Below, one piece after another: positions 1 to 6,957 of a stretch of 7,158 bases of DNA (positions within the stretch are counted from its first letter, which is position 1; every line of letters begins with the position of its first letter). The position numbers and the translations under genes are program-made. Location: positions 1-7,158 of the forward strand of contig DATANP010000533.1 of assembly GCA_036266195.1 (NCBI GenBank), written 5' to 3'. The DNA comes from DATMER01 sp036266195. GTDB taxonomy: Bacteria; Acidobacteriota; Thermoanaerobaculia; Multivoradales; UBA5704. Below the pieces are notes generated by a model that did no database searches, was not told the origin of the DNA, and saw only the letters and a list, made by a program, of their open reading frames with translations.

Positions 1-508
1 CGCCGAGAGAAAGCGCCGCGAGGAGGCCGCCCAGGCCGTCAAGGCCGAGGGTCTCGCCAAGGCCGAGGCCGAGTCTGTCATGCGCCGCGAGATCGGTCTG
101 GCCGAGGCCGCCGCCATCCAGGCCAAGGGCGAGGCCGAGGCCTCGGCCCGCCGGCTCCTCGCCGAAGCGCTCAAGCTCTACAACGACGCCGGTCTCTCGA
201 TCGAAGCCTTGAAGGTGCTGCCCGAGATCGCCGCCGCCGTGGCCGAGCCGCTGGCGCGCGCCGGAGCCACCACGATCATCAGCCACAACGGCGGCCACAA
301 CGGCGACGGGATCGGAGGAGGGACCGGGGCCGCCGCGCTGAGCCAGGACGTGGTGCAGGTGCTCTCCCAGCTCTCGCCGATCATGGAGCAGCTCGCCGGG
401 GTGAACCTGAAGAGCTTCCTGCAGGACATCTCGAAGCTGCCGGCCGCGGTCTCCGAGTCCATGACCCGCACCGTGACCGTGGAGCCACCGCCGGCCCCGA
501 AGCCTTGA
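1..508 (+). CDS. Flotillin-family (SPFH) membrane scaffold protein, C-terminal part
   Basis: The gene is 5'-truncated by the window edge. The frame is open from base 2, giving 168 visible codons before TGA at 506-508. The first ~60 visible residues are a charged Ala/Glu/Lys-rich helix with repeated AEA, KAE and GEAEA motifs, as in the flotillin coiled-coil region. This is followed by LPEIAAAVAEPLARAGATTI, the conserved flotillin C-terminal segment. A Gly/Asn/His-rich hinge comes next, then a helical tail (SQDVVQVLSQLSPIMEQLAG) and a Pro-rich end. Flotillins oligomerise on the inner face of the membrane and organise microdomains. The SPFH/band-7 domain and membrane hairpin would lie upstream and are not seen. 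The ATG at base 80 is internal to the helix and is not the true start. No NfeD partner gene follows, although NfeD often neighbours flotillin. Identification rests on the C-terminal motif and composition. Confidence 0.85.
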   Translation, partial: AERKRREEAAQAVKAEGLAKAEAESVMRREIGLAEAAAIQAKGEAEASARRLLAEALKLYNDAGLSIEALKVLPEIAAAVAEPLARAGATTIISHNGGHNGDGIGGGTGAAALSQDVVQVLSQLSPIMEQLAGVNLKSFLQDISKLPAAVSESMTRTVTVEPPPAPKP

Positions 509-520
509 TCGGCGATCACG

Positions 521-1549
521 ATGGCTCAGACGCCGCCGCCCGATCCGAACCGCGCCCTGCTGGACCTGATCCTCCAGGTGCGGGAGGCGAAGTCCCCGCT
601 GGCGCGCGTGCGCGTGGTCGCCCGGGCCTGGCGCACCGTGCGCGCCCTCACGCCCAAGCAGCGCTATGAAGTCGCCGTGCAGCTCGGCCTCGACGGCGCC
701 GACGACCTGATCGAGGCCATCGCCACCCACCAGGGCACCACGCCGCCGCCCGAGCTGATGCAGGCGGTCAACGAGGTCCAGAAGATGGACCCGGCCACGG
801 TCAAGACGATCGCCGCCCGGGTCCGCAACCCGCAGCAGCGCAAGGAAGGGATCCAGCAAGGGCTGAAGGCGATCGAGGACGCGCTGGCCGGTCCGGAGTC
901 CCCGCCTCCGGCGCCCGCGCCTCCTCCTCCTCCCCCTGTCATAGCGCAACCGGCCACGAGCTGGCCGCTGCGCGAGGCGCCCAAACCGGCCACGGCCTCG
1001 CCGTCGCCAGCTCCGCCGGCTCCGGCGCCAACCCCGGCCCCGGTCGCGACCCCGGCCCCCGCGCCGCCGCCTCCCGCTCCGAAGCCGGCCCCGGTCCCCG
1101 CGCCGGCCCCGGTCGTCGCGGCTCCGCCGGCTCCTCCACCGCCAGTGCCCGAGCCGGTCCGCGAGCCCGCGCCGCCGGCCCGCGCGGTCCTGGCCGAGCA
1201 CCTGGGATCGATCCCGGCGCTCACCACCCGCTTCCGGCACCTGCGGAAACACCTCGACCAGGTCCGCCGCCTGCCGCTCGCGGAGCTGCGGGGAGTCCTC
1301 GAGGTCTTCCCGGACGGCTGGGCCCGGCGGCGCGCCCTGTCCGAGCTGATCGGGGAGGGCGTGCCGCCGCGCGCGGCCGACGTGCTTGCCCTGGTCGACA
1401 TCCTCCAATCCCCTCGCGACCGCGCCTGGTGCCTGAGCACGGTCGCGGACACCCGGACCCTCTCACCCGAGGAGCGCTCCGCGCTCCTCCAGGCCGCCTC
1501 GACCCCCGCCGGCCGCCGCCGGCTGGAGCTGCGGCTGGGAGACTCCTGA
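521..1549 (+). CDS. Unrecognised two-domain protein with long Pro/Ala-rich linker
   Basis: This 342-residue protein matches no family I recognise. Residues 1-124 form a mostly helical, Arg/Lys-rich domain (for example ARVRVVARAWRTVRALTPKQ near 28-47). Residues ~126-220 are a low-complexity linker of Pro and Ala, with PAP and PPP runs, that is almost certainly disordered. Residues ~221-342 form a second helical domain rich in Arg and Leu. There is no signal peptide or transmembrane segment, so a cytoplasmic location is inferred. It starts 12 bases after the flotillin stop, with no good Shine-Dalgarno match, which fits translation coupled to the upstream gene. Its stop overlaps the next start as TGATG. 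The layout suggests an adaptor tethering two partners, possibly at the flotillin membrane platform; that is inference. The reading frame itself is secure because it fits exactly between its neighbours. Confidence 0.8.
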   Translation: MAQTPPPDPNRALLDLILQVREAKSPLARVRVVARAWRTVRALTPKQRYEVAVQLGLDGADDLIEAIATHQGTTPPPELMQAVNEVQKMDPATVKTIAARVRNPQQRKEGIQQGLKAIEDALAGPESPPPAPAPPPPPPVIAQPATSWPLREAPKPATASPSPAPPAPAPTPAPVATPAPAPPPPAPKPAPVPAPAPVVAAPPAPPPPVPEPVREPAPPARAVLAEHLGSIPALTTRFRHLRKHLDQVRRLPLAELRGVLEVFPDGWARRRALSELIGEGVPPRAADVLALVDILQSPRDRAWCLSTVADTRTLSPEERSALLQAASTPAGRRRLELRLGDS

Positions 1550-2328
1550 TGCTCGCCATGATGCTGCCCCTCCTCCTGATGGTGAACCCTCCCGCGTCCG
1601 ACCTGGGGCCGGCGAACGAGATCTCGCTGATCCTCCAGGTGAAGTCCGCGGACGCGGACCAGGCCCGTCTGCTGGATGACACCGCCCGCGTGGTGAGCAG
1701 CCGGCTGAAGCTCGCATACATCGATAATGCGGAGGTGAAGCCCCTGGCGGGCGGCAAGCTCAGCATCCACCTGCCGATCTACTTTGGGCTGCCCGAGCGG
1801 GTCCGGGACCTGGTCTCGAAGACCGGGGCCCTGGAATTCCGGCTGGTCCGCGCCCCGAAGGAGGTCCACGGTGCGCGCTCCAGGGAGGAGCTGCTCTCGT
1901 CCTTTCCGGTCGGCGTTCCGGTCGACGTCGAGATCCTGGAAGGAAACGCCACGGAGGGCCGCGTCTACTTCGCCGTCGAGCGGCGGCTGGTGATCGAGGG
2001 CCGGGCCCTCCGGAGCGCGCACCCGACCATGAGCTCGCTCAACCAGCCGAGCATCGCATTCGAGATCGCCCCGGAAGCGGCCGAAGCCTTTCGCAAGGCT
2101 ACCGGCGACCACATCGGTTCCAACCTCGCGATCGTGCTCGACGGCGAGGTGCTGTCCGCACCCCGGATCTACGCGTCCATCGCGGGCTCCGGCCTGATCG
2201 AAGGGCGCTTCACCCTGGGAGAGGTCGAGGAAATCGCCGCCCTGATGGCGTCGGGCCCCCTGCCAGCGCCGGTCTCGGTGGTCGAAGAGAAGGTGGTCCC
2301 CTTCGGGAAGGCGGCCGGGAAGCAATGA
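1549..2328 (+). CDS. SecD P1-like protein without channel domain, copy 1
   Basis: The product is 259 residues. I chose the ATG at 1549 because it overlaps the previous stop (TGATG) and has GGGAG seven bases upstream. An in-frame start at 1429 would overlap the previous gene by 120 bases. Residues 1-12 are hydrophobic and signal-like but lack a basic residue. Residues ~25-100 resemble the SecD P1 base, ending in GALEFRLV. Residues ~168-248 match the SecD P1 head, with FEIAPEAAEAF, LAIVLDGEVLSAP (193-205), the SGLIEGRFT strand and the GPLPAPVSVVEEKVV ending. In true SecD this ending leads into six transmembrane helices that use the proton gradient to aid protein export. Here the protein stops about 10 residues later with no membrane helix, so it cannot act as a complete SecD. 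A periplasmic or envelope binding role is inferred. It overlaps its paralogue downstream by four bases (ATGA). Confidence 0.83.
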   Translation: MLAMMLPLLLMVNPPASDLGPANEISLILQVKSADADQARLLDDTARVVSSRLKLAYIDNAEVKPLAGGKLSIHLPIYFGLPERVRDLVSKTGALEFRLVRAPKEVHGARSREELLSSFPVGVPVDVEILEGNATEGRVYFAVERRLVIEGRALRSAHPTMSSLNQPSIAFEIAPEAAEAFRKATGDHIGSNLAIVLDGEVLSAPRIYASIAGSGLIEGRFTLGEVEEIAALMASGPLPAPVSVVEEKVVPFGKAAGKQ

Positions 2329-3206
2329 ACGAGGCAGCCCTGCCCCTCCTCCTTTTCCTGAGTCTCCCCTGGGCCAACTGGGACAAGGAGGCGGAGGTCT
2401 CGATGACCCTCCGGCTGCAGCCCGGCACCGGGGACCAGGTCCAGCTCGTGGACGCGACCGAGCAGGCGCTGGACCGGCGTTTGAACCGGGCAAAGATCCA
2501 CGCGGAGCTGAAACCCACGGCGGACGGAGGTATCTTCGTCCACGTGCCCGCGATCGAAGAGCCCGAGCGGCTGCGGAGGCTGATCCAGACCACCGGCCGG
2601 TTCGAGCTGCGGCTGGTGCGCACACCACGCAACGGCGGTGGCGCGAAGAGCCGGGAAGAGGCGCTCTCGGACTATCCCGATGGCCTCCCTGCCGACCTCG
2701 AGCTTCTGGAAGGCGTGGACGGCGAGACGAAAGCGCCCCGGTACTACGTCGTCGAGCGCAAGACGGTGATCGACGGCAACGGTATCCAGGGCGCGCGCTC
2801 GCAGAAGGGCCTCTACGACAAACCCATCGTCTTCTTCCAGGTCACCCCGGAAGCCTCTCCGGCCCTGCGCCAGGCGACGGGCGACAACATCGGCCGCAGC
2901 CTGGCGATCGTCTTCGACGGCAAGGTCCTGTCCGCGCCCCTGATCAACGCGCGGATCGAGGACTCCGGCATCATCGAGGGGAGCTTCACCCAGGACGAGA
3001 CCGAGTACATCTCCGCCATGATGGCCTCCGGGCCCCTGCCGACGCGTCTCACCATCGTCGACGAGAAGGTGGACCGCCCGTCGCCGGCGGCGAGGCACGC
3101 CCGGTTCGTGACCCTGAGCGGCATAACCTTCGGACTCGTCCTGGCCGCGGCCGTGGTCCTCCTGGTCCTGCGCAGTTCTCGGACGCAGGAGAAAAGGCTA
3201 GAATAG
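2325..3206 (+). CDS. SecD P1-like protein with C-terminal membrane anchor, copy 2
   Basis: This 293-residue paralogue of the preceding gene is collinear with it throughout. Matching blocks include GRFELRLVRTP (91-101), AKSREEALSDYP, the ATGDNIGRSLAIVFDGKVLSAP region (184-205), SGIIEGSFT (214-222) and MASGPLP. The base region LDRRLNRAKIH followed by EEPERLRRLIQTTG is closer to canonical SecD than copy 1. A short hydrophobic N-terminus (residues 5-17) may be a signal segment without basic residues. Unlike copy 1, it has a strong transmembrane segment at ~261-283 followed by a short basic tail (RSSRTQEKR). I infer an extracytoplasmic SecD-P1-like domain tethered by one helix. The six-helix SecD channel domain is absent. 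The ATG overlaps the previous stop as ATGA, so translation is probably coupled. The pair looks like an old tandem duplication, since the copies are clearly related but well diverged. Confidence 0.83.
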   Translation: MNEAALPLLLFLSLPWANWDKEAEVSMTLRLQPGTGDQVQLVDATEQALDRRLNRAKIHAELKPTADGGIFVHVPAIEEPERLRRLIQTTGRFELRLVRTPRNGGGAKSREEALSDYPDGLPADLELLEGVDGETKAPRYYVVERKTVIDGNGIQGARSQKGLYDKPIVFFQVTPEASPALRQATGDNIGRSLAIVFDGKVLSAPLINARIEDSGIIEGSFTQDETEYISAMMASGPLPTRLTIVDEKVDRPSPAARHARFVTLSGITFGLVLAAAVVLLVLRSSRTQEKRLE

Positions 3207-3234
3207 TCGTCTCCCTCCGTGTGCAGGAGCTCAC

Positions 3235-3255
3235 GAGCGGTGGCGACCGCCGCTC
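3235..3255 (+). promoter_or_regulatory. Hairpin in the gap before the CHAT-STAND gene
   Basis: GAGCGGTGG (3235-3243) can pair with CCGCCGCTC (3247-3255) as a 9-bp stem with one G-T wobble and a CGA loop. It lies in the only sizeable gap between plus-strand genes, 28 bases after the SecD-like stop. It could terminate or attenuate the upstream operon, or protect mRNA ends. No T-run follows, so it is not a classical intrinsic terminator. In DNA this GC-rich some stems arise by chance. Confidence 0.4.
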
Positions 3256-3260
3256 TGGTG

Positions 3261-3278
3261 AGGAGGGACCTTTGTCCC
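3261..3278 (+). promoter_or_regulatory. Ribosome binding site of the CHAT-STAND gene, partly inside a small hairpin
   Basis: AGGAGG (3261-3266) is a strong Shine-Dalgarno match, but it lies 13 bases from the ATG at 3280, which is long. The spacer can fold as GGGAC (3265-3269) with GTCCC (3274-3278) around a CTTT loop. Folding would take up the last two bases of the Shine-Dalgarno and shorten the effective distance to the start. The match supports the start at 3280; a regulatory role for the fold is speculative. Confidence 0.5.
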
Positions 3279-3279
3279 C

Positions 3280-6153
3280 ATGCGCGTACTGAGGCTTCGG
3301 CATAGCCATACGGCCGGTGGAGGGGGGCTCATCGCCGTGGACTACGATCCGGGTCACGGCGCGAGCGGCTTCACCTCCCAGGTTCCCTTCCTGTTCGAGC
3401 TCAACGAATGGGACCGCAGCCGGCTGCGCTTCTACCTGGAGAACTTCCTCACCTGCCCGAACCCGGCTGCGCTCGGGCCCGTGGCCGACCTCCAGTCCGA
3501 CCTCCGCCGCTGGGGCGAGGAGCTGTTCCGCCAGGTCTTCGTCAGCAACCGCCGCGCCCTGTTCCACTACGAGGAGGCGTCGCGCGACCTCCACACCCTG
3601 CGCATCGAGGTCCACTCCGACCCCGACGCCTGGGCCGTGCCCTGGGAGATCCTCTGCGACCCGAACCTCGGCTGGCTGGCGCCGCAGGTGGGCAGCTTCG
3701 TCCGGATGCCCATCGCGTCGAAGCCCCGGGACCCGTTCGAATTCTGGGAGACGGACCTCCTGATCCCCCCGGGGGAGCCGCTGCGCATCCTCTACGTCGT
3801 GGGCCGGCCGGCCGGCAGCCTGGAGATCCCGTTCCACTCCGTGGCCCGGTCGCTCCTCTACGCCGCGCGCGAGATGGGCGACCGCGTGCGTATCGACTTC
3901 CTCCGGCCGCCGACCTTCGAGCGCCTCGCCAAGGTGCTGAGCGAGGCCGCCGAGGAGGGCCGGCCTTACCTCGCGCTCCACTTCGACGGCCACGGCGTGT
4001 TCACCGACAGCCCGCAGGACTTCGCGGGCGAGGTCGATCCGGCCTTCGTGCAGAGGGGCGACCAGCTCGAGCGCCGCGTGTGGAACCGGCGGCGCGGCGG
4101 CGCCCGCGGCTACCTGCTCTTCGAGGATCTCGAAGAGGGGGCCGAGACGCGGCGGCTCGTGGACGGGGTGCAGATCGGCAACCTCGTGGCGCGGACCAAG
4201 ACCCCGCTCGTCGTCCTCCACGCCTGCCAGTCGGCCACGGCGCGGATCGAGACCCTGGAGCGGCTCGCCGCGGACCCGACCGTGCCCGGCCGCTGCCCGG
4301 CGTCGCCGGTGGGCGAGGCGCCCGACGATCACGATCAGGACCTTGCCTACCAGTCGCTCGCCTCCGAGATCATGCGCTTCCAGGCGCGTTCCGTCGTGGC
4401 CCTGCCCTGGACCCTGCCGCCGATCACCGCCACCCGCATCCTCAAGGAGCTGTACGGCCGGATCGCGGAGGGCGAACCGGTGGGCGAGGCGGCCGGCCGC
4501 CTGCGCTCGGACCTGGCGCACGCGCTGCGCCACGAGTCGGTGCACGGCACGGTCGAGGTGGACGACTGGCTCGTGCCCCTGGTCTACGAAGCCACGCCGC
4601 TGCCGATCTGCGAGCCGGACCGGCGCCAGGGCCGCGGCCGGGTGGCCGAAGAGCCGCCGCCGGTCCTGGCCGAGCTGCCGCGGCCGCCCGCCTGGGGCTT
4701 CGTGGACCGGCCCGAGGTGATGTTCACGCTCGACCGTTCCTTCGACGTCCACGGCACGGTGCTCCTCCACGCCTTCGCCGGCGCGGGCAAGACCTCGCTC
4801 GCCCGCGAGTTCGCGCTCTGGTACCGGCACTCCGGAGGGCTGGCGGACACCGAGGGCCGGGTCCTCTGGTCGAGCTTCGAGAGCTACAACCCGCTGGCGC
4901 CGTTCGACGCCTTCGAGCAGGTGTTCCGCGACCGCCTGAAGCGCGACGGCAGCGCCTGGGCCGCGGCGAGCCGGGAGGAGAGGAAGGCGATGGCGCTCGA
5001 CGTGCTCGATCAGGTGCCGGCCCTCTGGGTGTGGGACAACGTCGAGCTGGCCGGCGGCTTCCCGCCCGGCTCAGAGCCGCTCTGGTCGGACGAGGAGCGC
5101 CGCTTCCTTGCCGATCTCCTGCTGGACCTGGCCCGCACCCGCTGCCGGGTCCTGCTCGTCGGCCGCCGCCCGGAAGAGGAGTGGCTCGAGGACATCCCCT
5201 GCCGCATCGCCCTGCCGCCGATGCCCATGGAAGAGCGCGGCGAGCTGACCATCCGCATCACGGGCAAGCACGGCCTGGCCGTCAATCAGATCGCGAGCTT
5301 CGGGCCGCTGCTCAAGCACTCGCAGGGCAATCCGCTGACCCTGAGCTTCCTGCTGACCGAGGCGCTGCGCGAGGGCTGCCGCCGGCCCGACGAGATCCGG
5401 AAGTTCCTGGCCGACCTCCGCCTCGGTGCCCCGGCGGAGACCACGGAGGCCGGGGAGGACCCCGCCGCCACCCACCTGGGCTCGCTGCTGTATGGCTACG
5501 AACGGGCGTTCGACGAGGAGGAGCGTCGCCAGCTCGCGCTGCTCCACCTCTTCCGGGGCTACGTAGACCTGAACGTCCTCTGCTGGATGGGCCACCCCGA
5601 GGCGCCCTGGTGCCTGGCGCCCGTCCGCGGCCTGGGACGCGATCCGTGGACCGAGCTGCTCGACCGCGCGGCCCAGGCCGGGCTGCTGACGCCGCGCGGC
5701 GGCGACTTCTACGGTATCCATCCGGCGCTGCCGTTCTTCTTCCGCGGCCTCTTCGAGCGCTTCTGGAAAGACCCGGAGATGCCGGAGCTGTCCGAGATGA
5801 TGGCCGCCCGGGCCTTCGCCGAGGCCGTGGCCGGGCTGGGCACCTACTACCATCGGGAGTACAGGAACGGGAACCGCGAGGTCATCGCGGGCCTGCTCTC
5901 CCAGGAGGCGAACCTTCTGCAGGCGCGGTCCCTGGCCCGCCAGTATGGCTGGTGGATGGCCGTCGTGAACGTCATGCAGGGCCTGGAGACCCTCTACACC
6001 CATACCGGCCGGATCGACGAATGGAAACGGCTCGTGAGAGAGCTGATGCCCGAGCTGATGGACCCCGCGACCGAAGAGCCCCTGCCGGGACGCGAGGAGC
6101 TGCGCGAGGTCCTGCACGGCTACTCCGCCCAACTCGCCGGAGGGCGGGAGTGA
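3280..6153 (+). CDS. CHAT-domain protease fused to STAND NTPase (NLR-like)
   Basis: The product is 957 residues and probably a cytoplasmic signalling protein. Residues ~95-440 form a CHAT (caspase/HetF-associated) domain: the PWE motif is at 121-123, the catalytic His is His238 in HFDGHG, and the catalytic Cys is Cys316 in VVLHACQSA. The typical ending, VVALPWTLPPITATRILKEL through DDWLVPLVY, is present. After a Pro/Arg linker comes the NTPase, opening with GFVDRPE (473-479). Its P-loop AFAGAGKTS (498-506, Lys504) has Ala in place of the usual first Gly. The Walker B-like strand is ALWVWDN (581-587), VLLVGRR ends near 630, and GNPL (683-686) matches the GxP motif of NB-ARC-like STAND proteins. 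A winged-helix-like region (~730-830) is followed by TPR-like helices from ~860. STAND proteins usually hold the effector inactive until a C-terminal sensor binds a ligand. Here only about 80 sensor residues exist before the stop. The target is unknown; defence, cell death or regulated proteolysis are possible. Confidence 0.9.
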   Translation: MRVLRLRHSHTAGGGGLIAVDYDPGHGASGFTSQVPFLFELNEWDRSRLRFYLENFLTCPNPAALGPVADLQSDLRRWGEELFRQVFVSNRRALFHYEEASRDLHTLRIEVHSDPDAWAVPWEILCDPNLGWLAPQVGSFVRMPIASKPRDPFEFWETDLLIPPGEPLRILYVVGRPAGSLEIPFHSVARSLLYAAREMGDRVRIDFLRPPTFERLAKVLSEAAEEGRPYLALHFDGHGVFTDSPQDFAGEVDPAFVQRGDQLERRVWNRRRGGARGYLLFEDLEEGAETRRLVDGVQIGNLVARTKTPLVVLHACQSATARIETLERLAADPTVPGRCPASPVGEAPDDHDQDLAYQSLASEIMRFQARSVVALPWTLPPITATRILKELYGRIAEGEPVGEAAGRLRSDLAHALRHESVHGTVEVDDWLVPLVYEATPLPICEPDRRQGRGRVAEEPPPVLAELPRPPAWGFVDRPEVMFTLDRSFDVHGTVLLHAFAGAGKTSLAREFALWYRHSGGLADTEGRVLWSSFESYNPLAPFDAFEQVFRDRLKRDGSAWAAASREERKAMALDVLDQVPALWVWDNVELAGGFPPGSEPLWSDEERRFLADLLLDLARTRCRVLLVGRRPEEEWLEDIPCRIALPPMPMEERGELTIRITGKHGLAVNQIASFGPLLKHSQGNPLTLSFLLTEALREGCRRPDEIRKFLADLRLGAPAETTEAGEDPAATHLGSLLYGYERAFDEEERRQLALLHLFRGYVDLNVLCWMGHPEAPWCLAPVRGLGRDPWTELLDRAAQAGLLTPRGGDFYGIHPALPFFFRGLFERFWKDPEMPELSEMMAARAFAEAVAGLGTYYHREYRNGNREVIAGLLSQEANLLQARSLARQYGWWMAVVNVMQGLETLYTHTGRIDEWKRLVRELMPELMDPATEEPLPGREELREVLHGYSAQLAGGRE

Positions 6154-6170
6154 GGCGGGTCAGCCCCGCC
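6154..6170. terminator. Candidate bidirectional hairpin between convergent genes
   Basis: GGCGGG (6154-6159) pairs with CCCGCC (6165-6170) around a 5-base loop. It lies directly after the CHAT-STAND stop and spans the last bases of the convergent CPBP gene, whose stop is at 6160-6162. The position is right for a shared terminator. Neither strand has a T-run, so intrinsic termination is uncertain. Confidence 0.35.
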
Positions 6171-6885
6171 ACATCAGGTAGCCGACCCACATCAGCGCCG
6201 CATCGGCCAGGGCATGGCTGACCCAGGGCCCCGCCAGATGACCTGTGCGCTCGTAGAGCCATGCCCACAGGAGACCGGCCGCGGTCACCACCAGCGAGAC
6301 GAAGAAGGTCAGGAGCCCGAAGCTCCCCAGGAAGTACCCCACCACCAGCACGTGATGAGAGGTGAAGGCGAGGCTCGACAACACCGCGGCCGTCCCGAAC
6401 GGCAGCCTCCGGCGCATCCGTCCGAACACGAACCAGCGCCAGTAATACTCCTCCAGGAACGAGTGGAGGATCGAGTAGAACGCCGCGAGAAGGAAGAACT
6501 TCAACCCCGAGTCGATCCCGAACGATCCGACCTTCTCAGCAACCGCCGCGGGAGCCCGCTCGAACGCCGGGCTTGCCGCCACGATCGGCCGCCAAAGACC
6601 CACCACGACCCCCAGCACGACCGCACCCGAGATCACCGCAAGGATCAACCCCCGGCCGTTCGCTGGGAGCGCCGGCATCCTGCCGGCCGTCCTTTCCCGG
6701 GCTACGAGCCACATCCAGAGCGCCGGAAACGAGAACTGGACCGCCTTGGTGGCCGAGTACGCGACCATCGCCCAACCCGTTCCGGCGAGTTGGATGAAGT
6801 AGAGCCACGTGGCGAACGTGGGGAAGAGGCAGGCGAAGAGCAGAGGACCCCAGCCGGGCCGGCTCTCCTGGGCGGTCGGCGGCAC
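6160..6885 (-). CDS. CPBP-family (Abi) intramembrane metalloprotease
   Basis: This 241-residue protein has about seven hydrophobic segments, at roughly 12-34, 36-62, 78-98, 128-144, 164-186, 188-212 and 218-238. It carries the CPBP signature: EEYYWR (Glu145, Glu146, Arg150), FTSHH (Phe174 with His178 as the FxxxH motif), and a last-helix motif HALADA (His224, Asp228). These conserved Glu and His residues form the active site in the Rce1/CAAX-protease and bacteriocin-immunity superfamily. The protein should cleave, or otherwise process, substrates within the membrane; its substrate is unknown. The start is GTG at 6885, with TGAGG 13 bases upstream. An ATG at 6896 is out of frame, and a later in-frame ATG at residue 40 would remove the first helix. 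It is convergent with the CHAT-STAND gene, six bases apart, so the two are not co-transcribed. Confidence 0.9.
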   Translation of the reverse strand: MPPTAQESRPGWGPLLFACLFPTFATWLYFIQLAGTGWAMVAYSATKAVQFSFPALWMWLVARERTAGRMPALPANGRGLILAVISGAVVLGVVVGLWRPIVAASPAFERAPAAVAEKVGSFGIDSGLKFFLLAAFYSILHSFLEEYYWRWFVFGRMRRRLPFGTAAVLSSLAFTSHHVLVVGYFLGSFGLLTFFVSLVVTAAGLLWAWLYERTGHLAGPWVSHALADAALMWVGYLMWRG

Positions 6886-6903
6886 CGGCGGATCATATCC
6901 TCA

Positions 6904-6938
6904 GGCGTGCCCCTCAACGGCGTCCCACCGGGCACGCC
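6904..6938. promoter_or_regulatory. 9-bp inverted repeat upstream of the CPBP protease gene
   Basis: GGCGTGCCC (6904-6912) and GGGCACGCC (6930-6938) are perfect inverted arms separated by 17 bases. The pair lies 19-53 bases upstream of the GTG start of the minus-strand CPBP gene, next to its weak TGAGG ribosome site. It could be a dimeric regulator's operator or an mRNA leader hairpin. I see no confident -35/-10 promoter near it. Confidence 0.4.
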
Positions 6939-6957
6939 CCTGCCGTTTCCTGAAAGA

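Noticed and set aside
1429..1549. Upstream start for the first SecD-like gene
   Set aside because: It would overlap the preceding gene by 120 bases and add an Arg/Pro-rich stretch. The start at 1549 has a good ribosome site and a TGATG junction.
664..2628. A 654-residue minus-strand open frame
   Set aside because: It runs antisense across three plus-strand genes that fit end to end. It has no recognisable domain, and its Gly/Ala runs mirror the Pro/Ala linker on the other strand.
1549..3206. The SecD-like genes considered as a true secD or a frameshifted secD/secF
   Set aside because: Both are complete P1-like proteins with overlapping start and stop codons. No six-helix channel domain is encoded after either, so they are not broken secD genes.
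3049..4830. A 593-residue minus-strand open frame
   Set aside because: It is antisense to the CHAT domain and to the start of the NTPase domain, with low-complexity Arg/Gly/Glu composition and no motif.
3408..6221. A 937-residue plus-strand open frame covering almost all of the CHAT-STAND gene in another frame
   Set aside because: Its product is Arg/Pro/Ala/Gly-rich low complexity with no motifs, while the overlapping frame has clear CHAT and NTPase motifs. It is a by-product of high GC.
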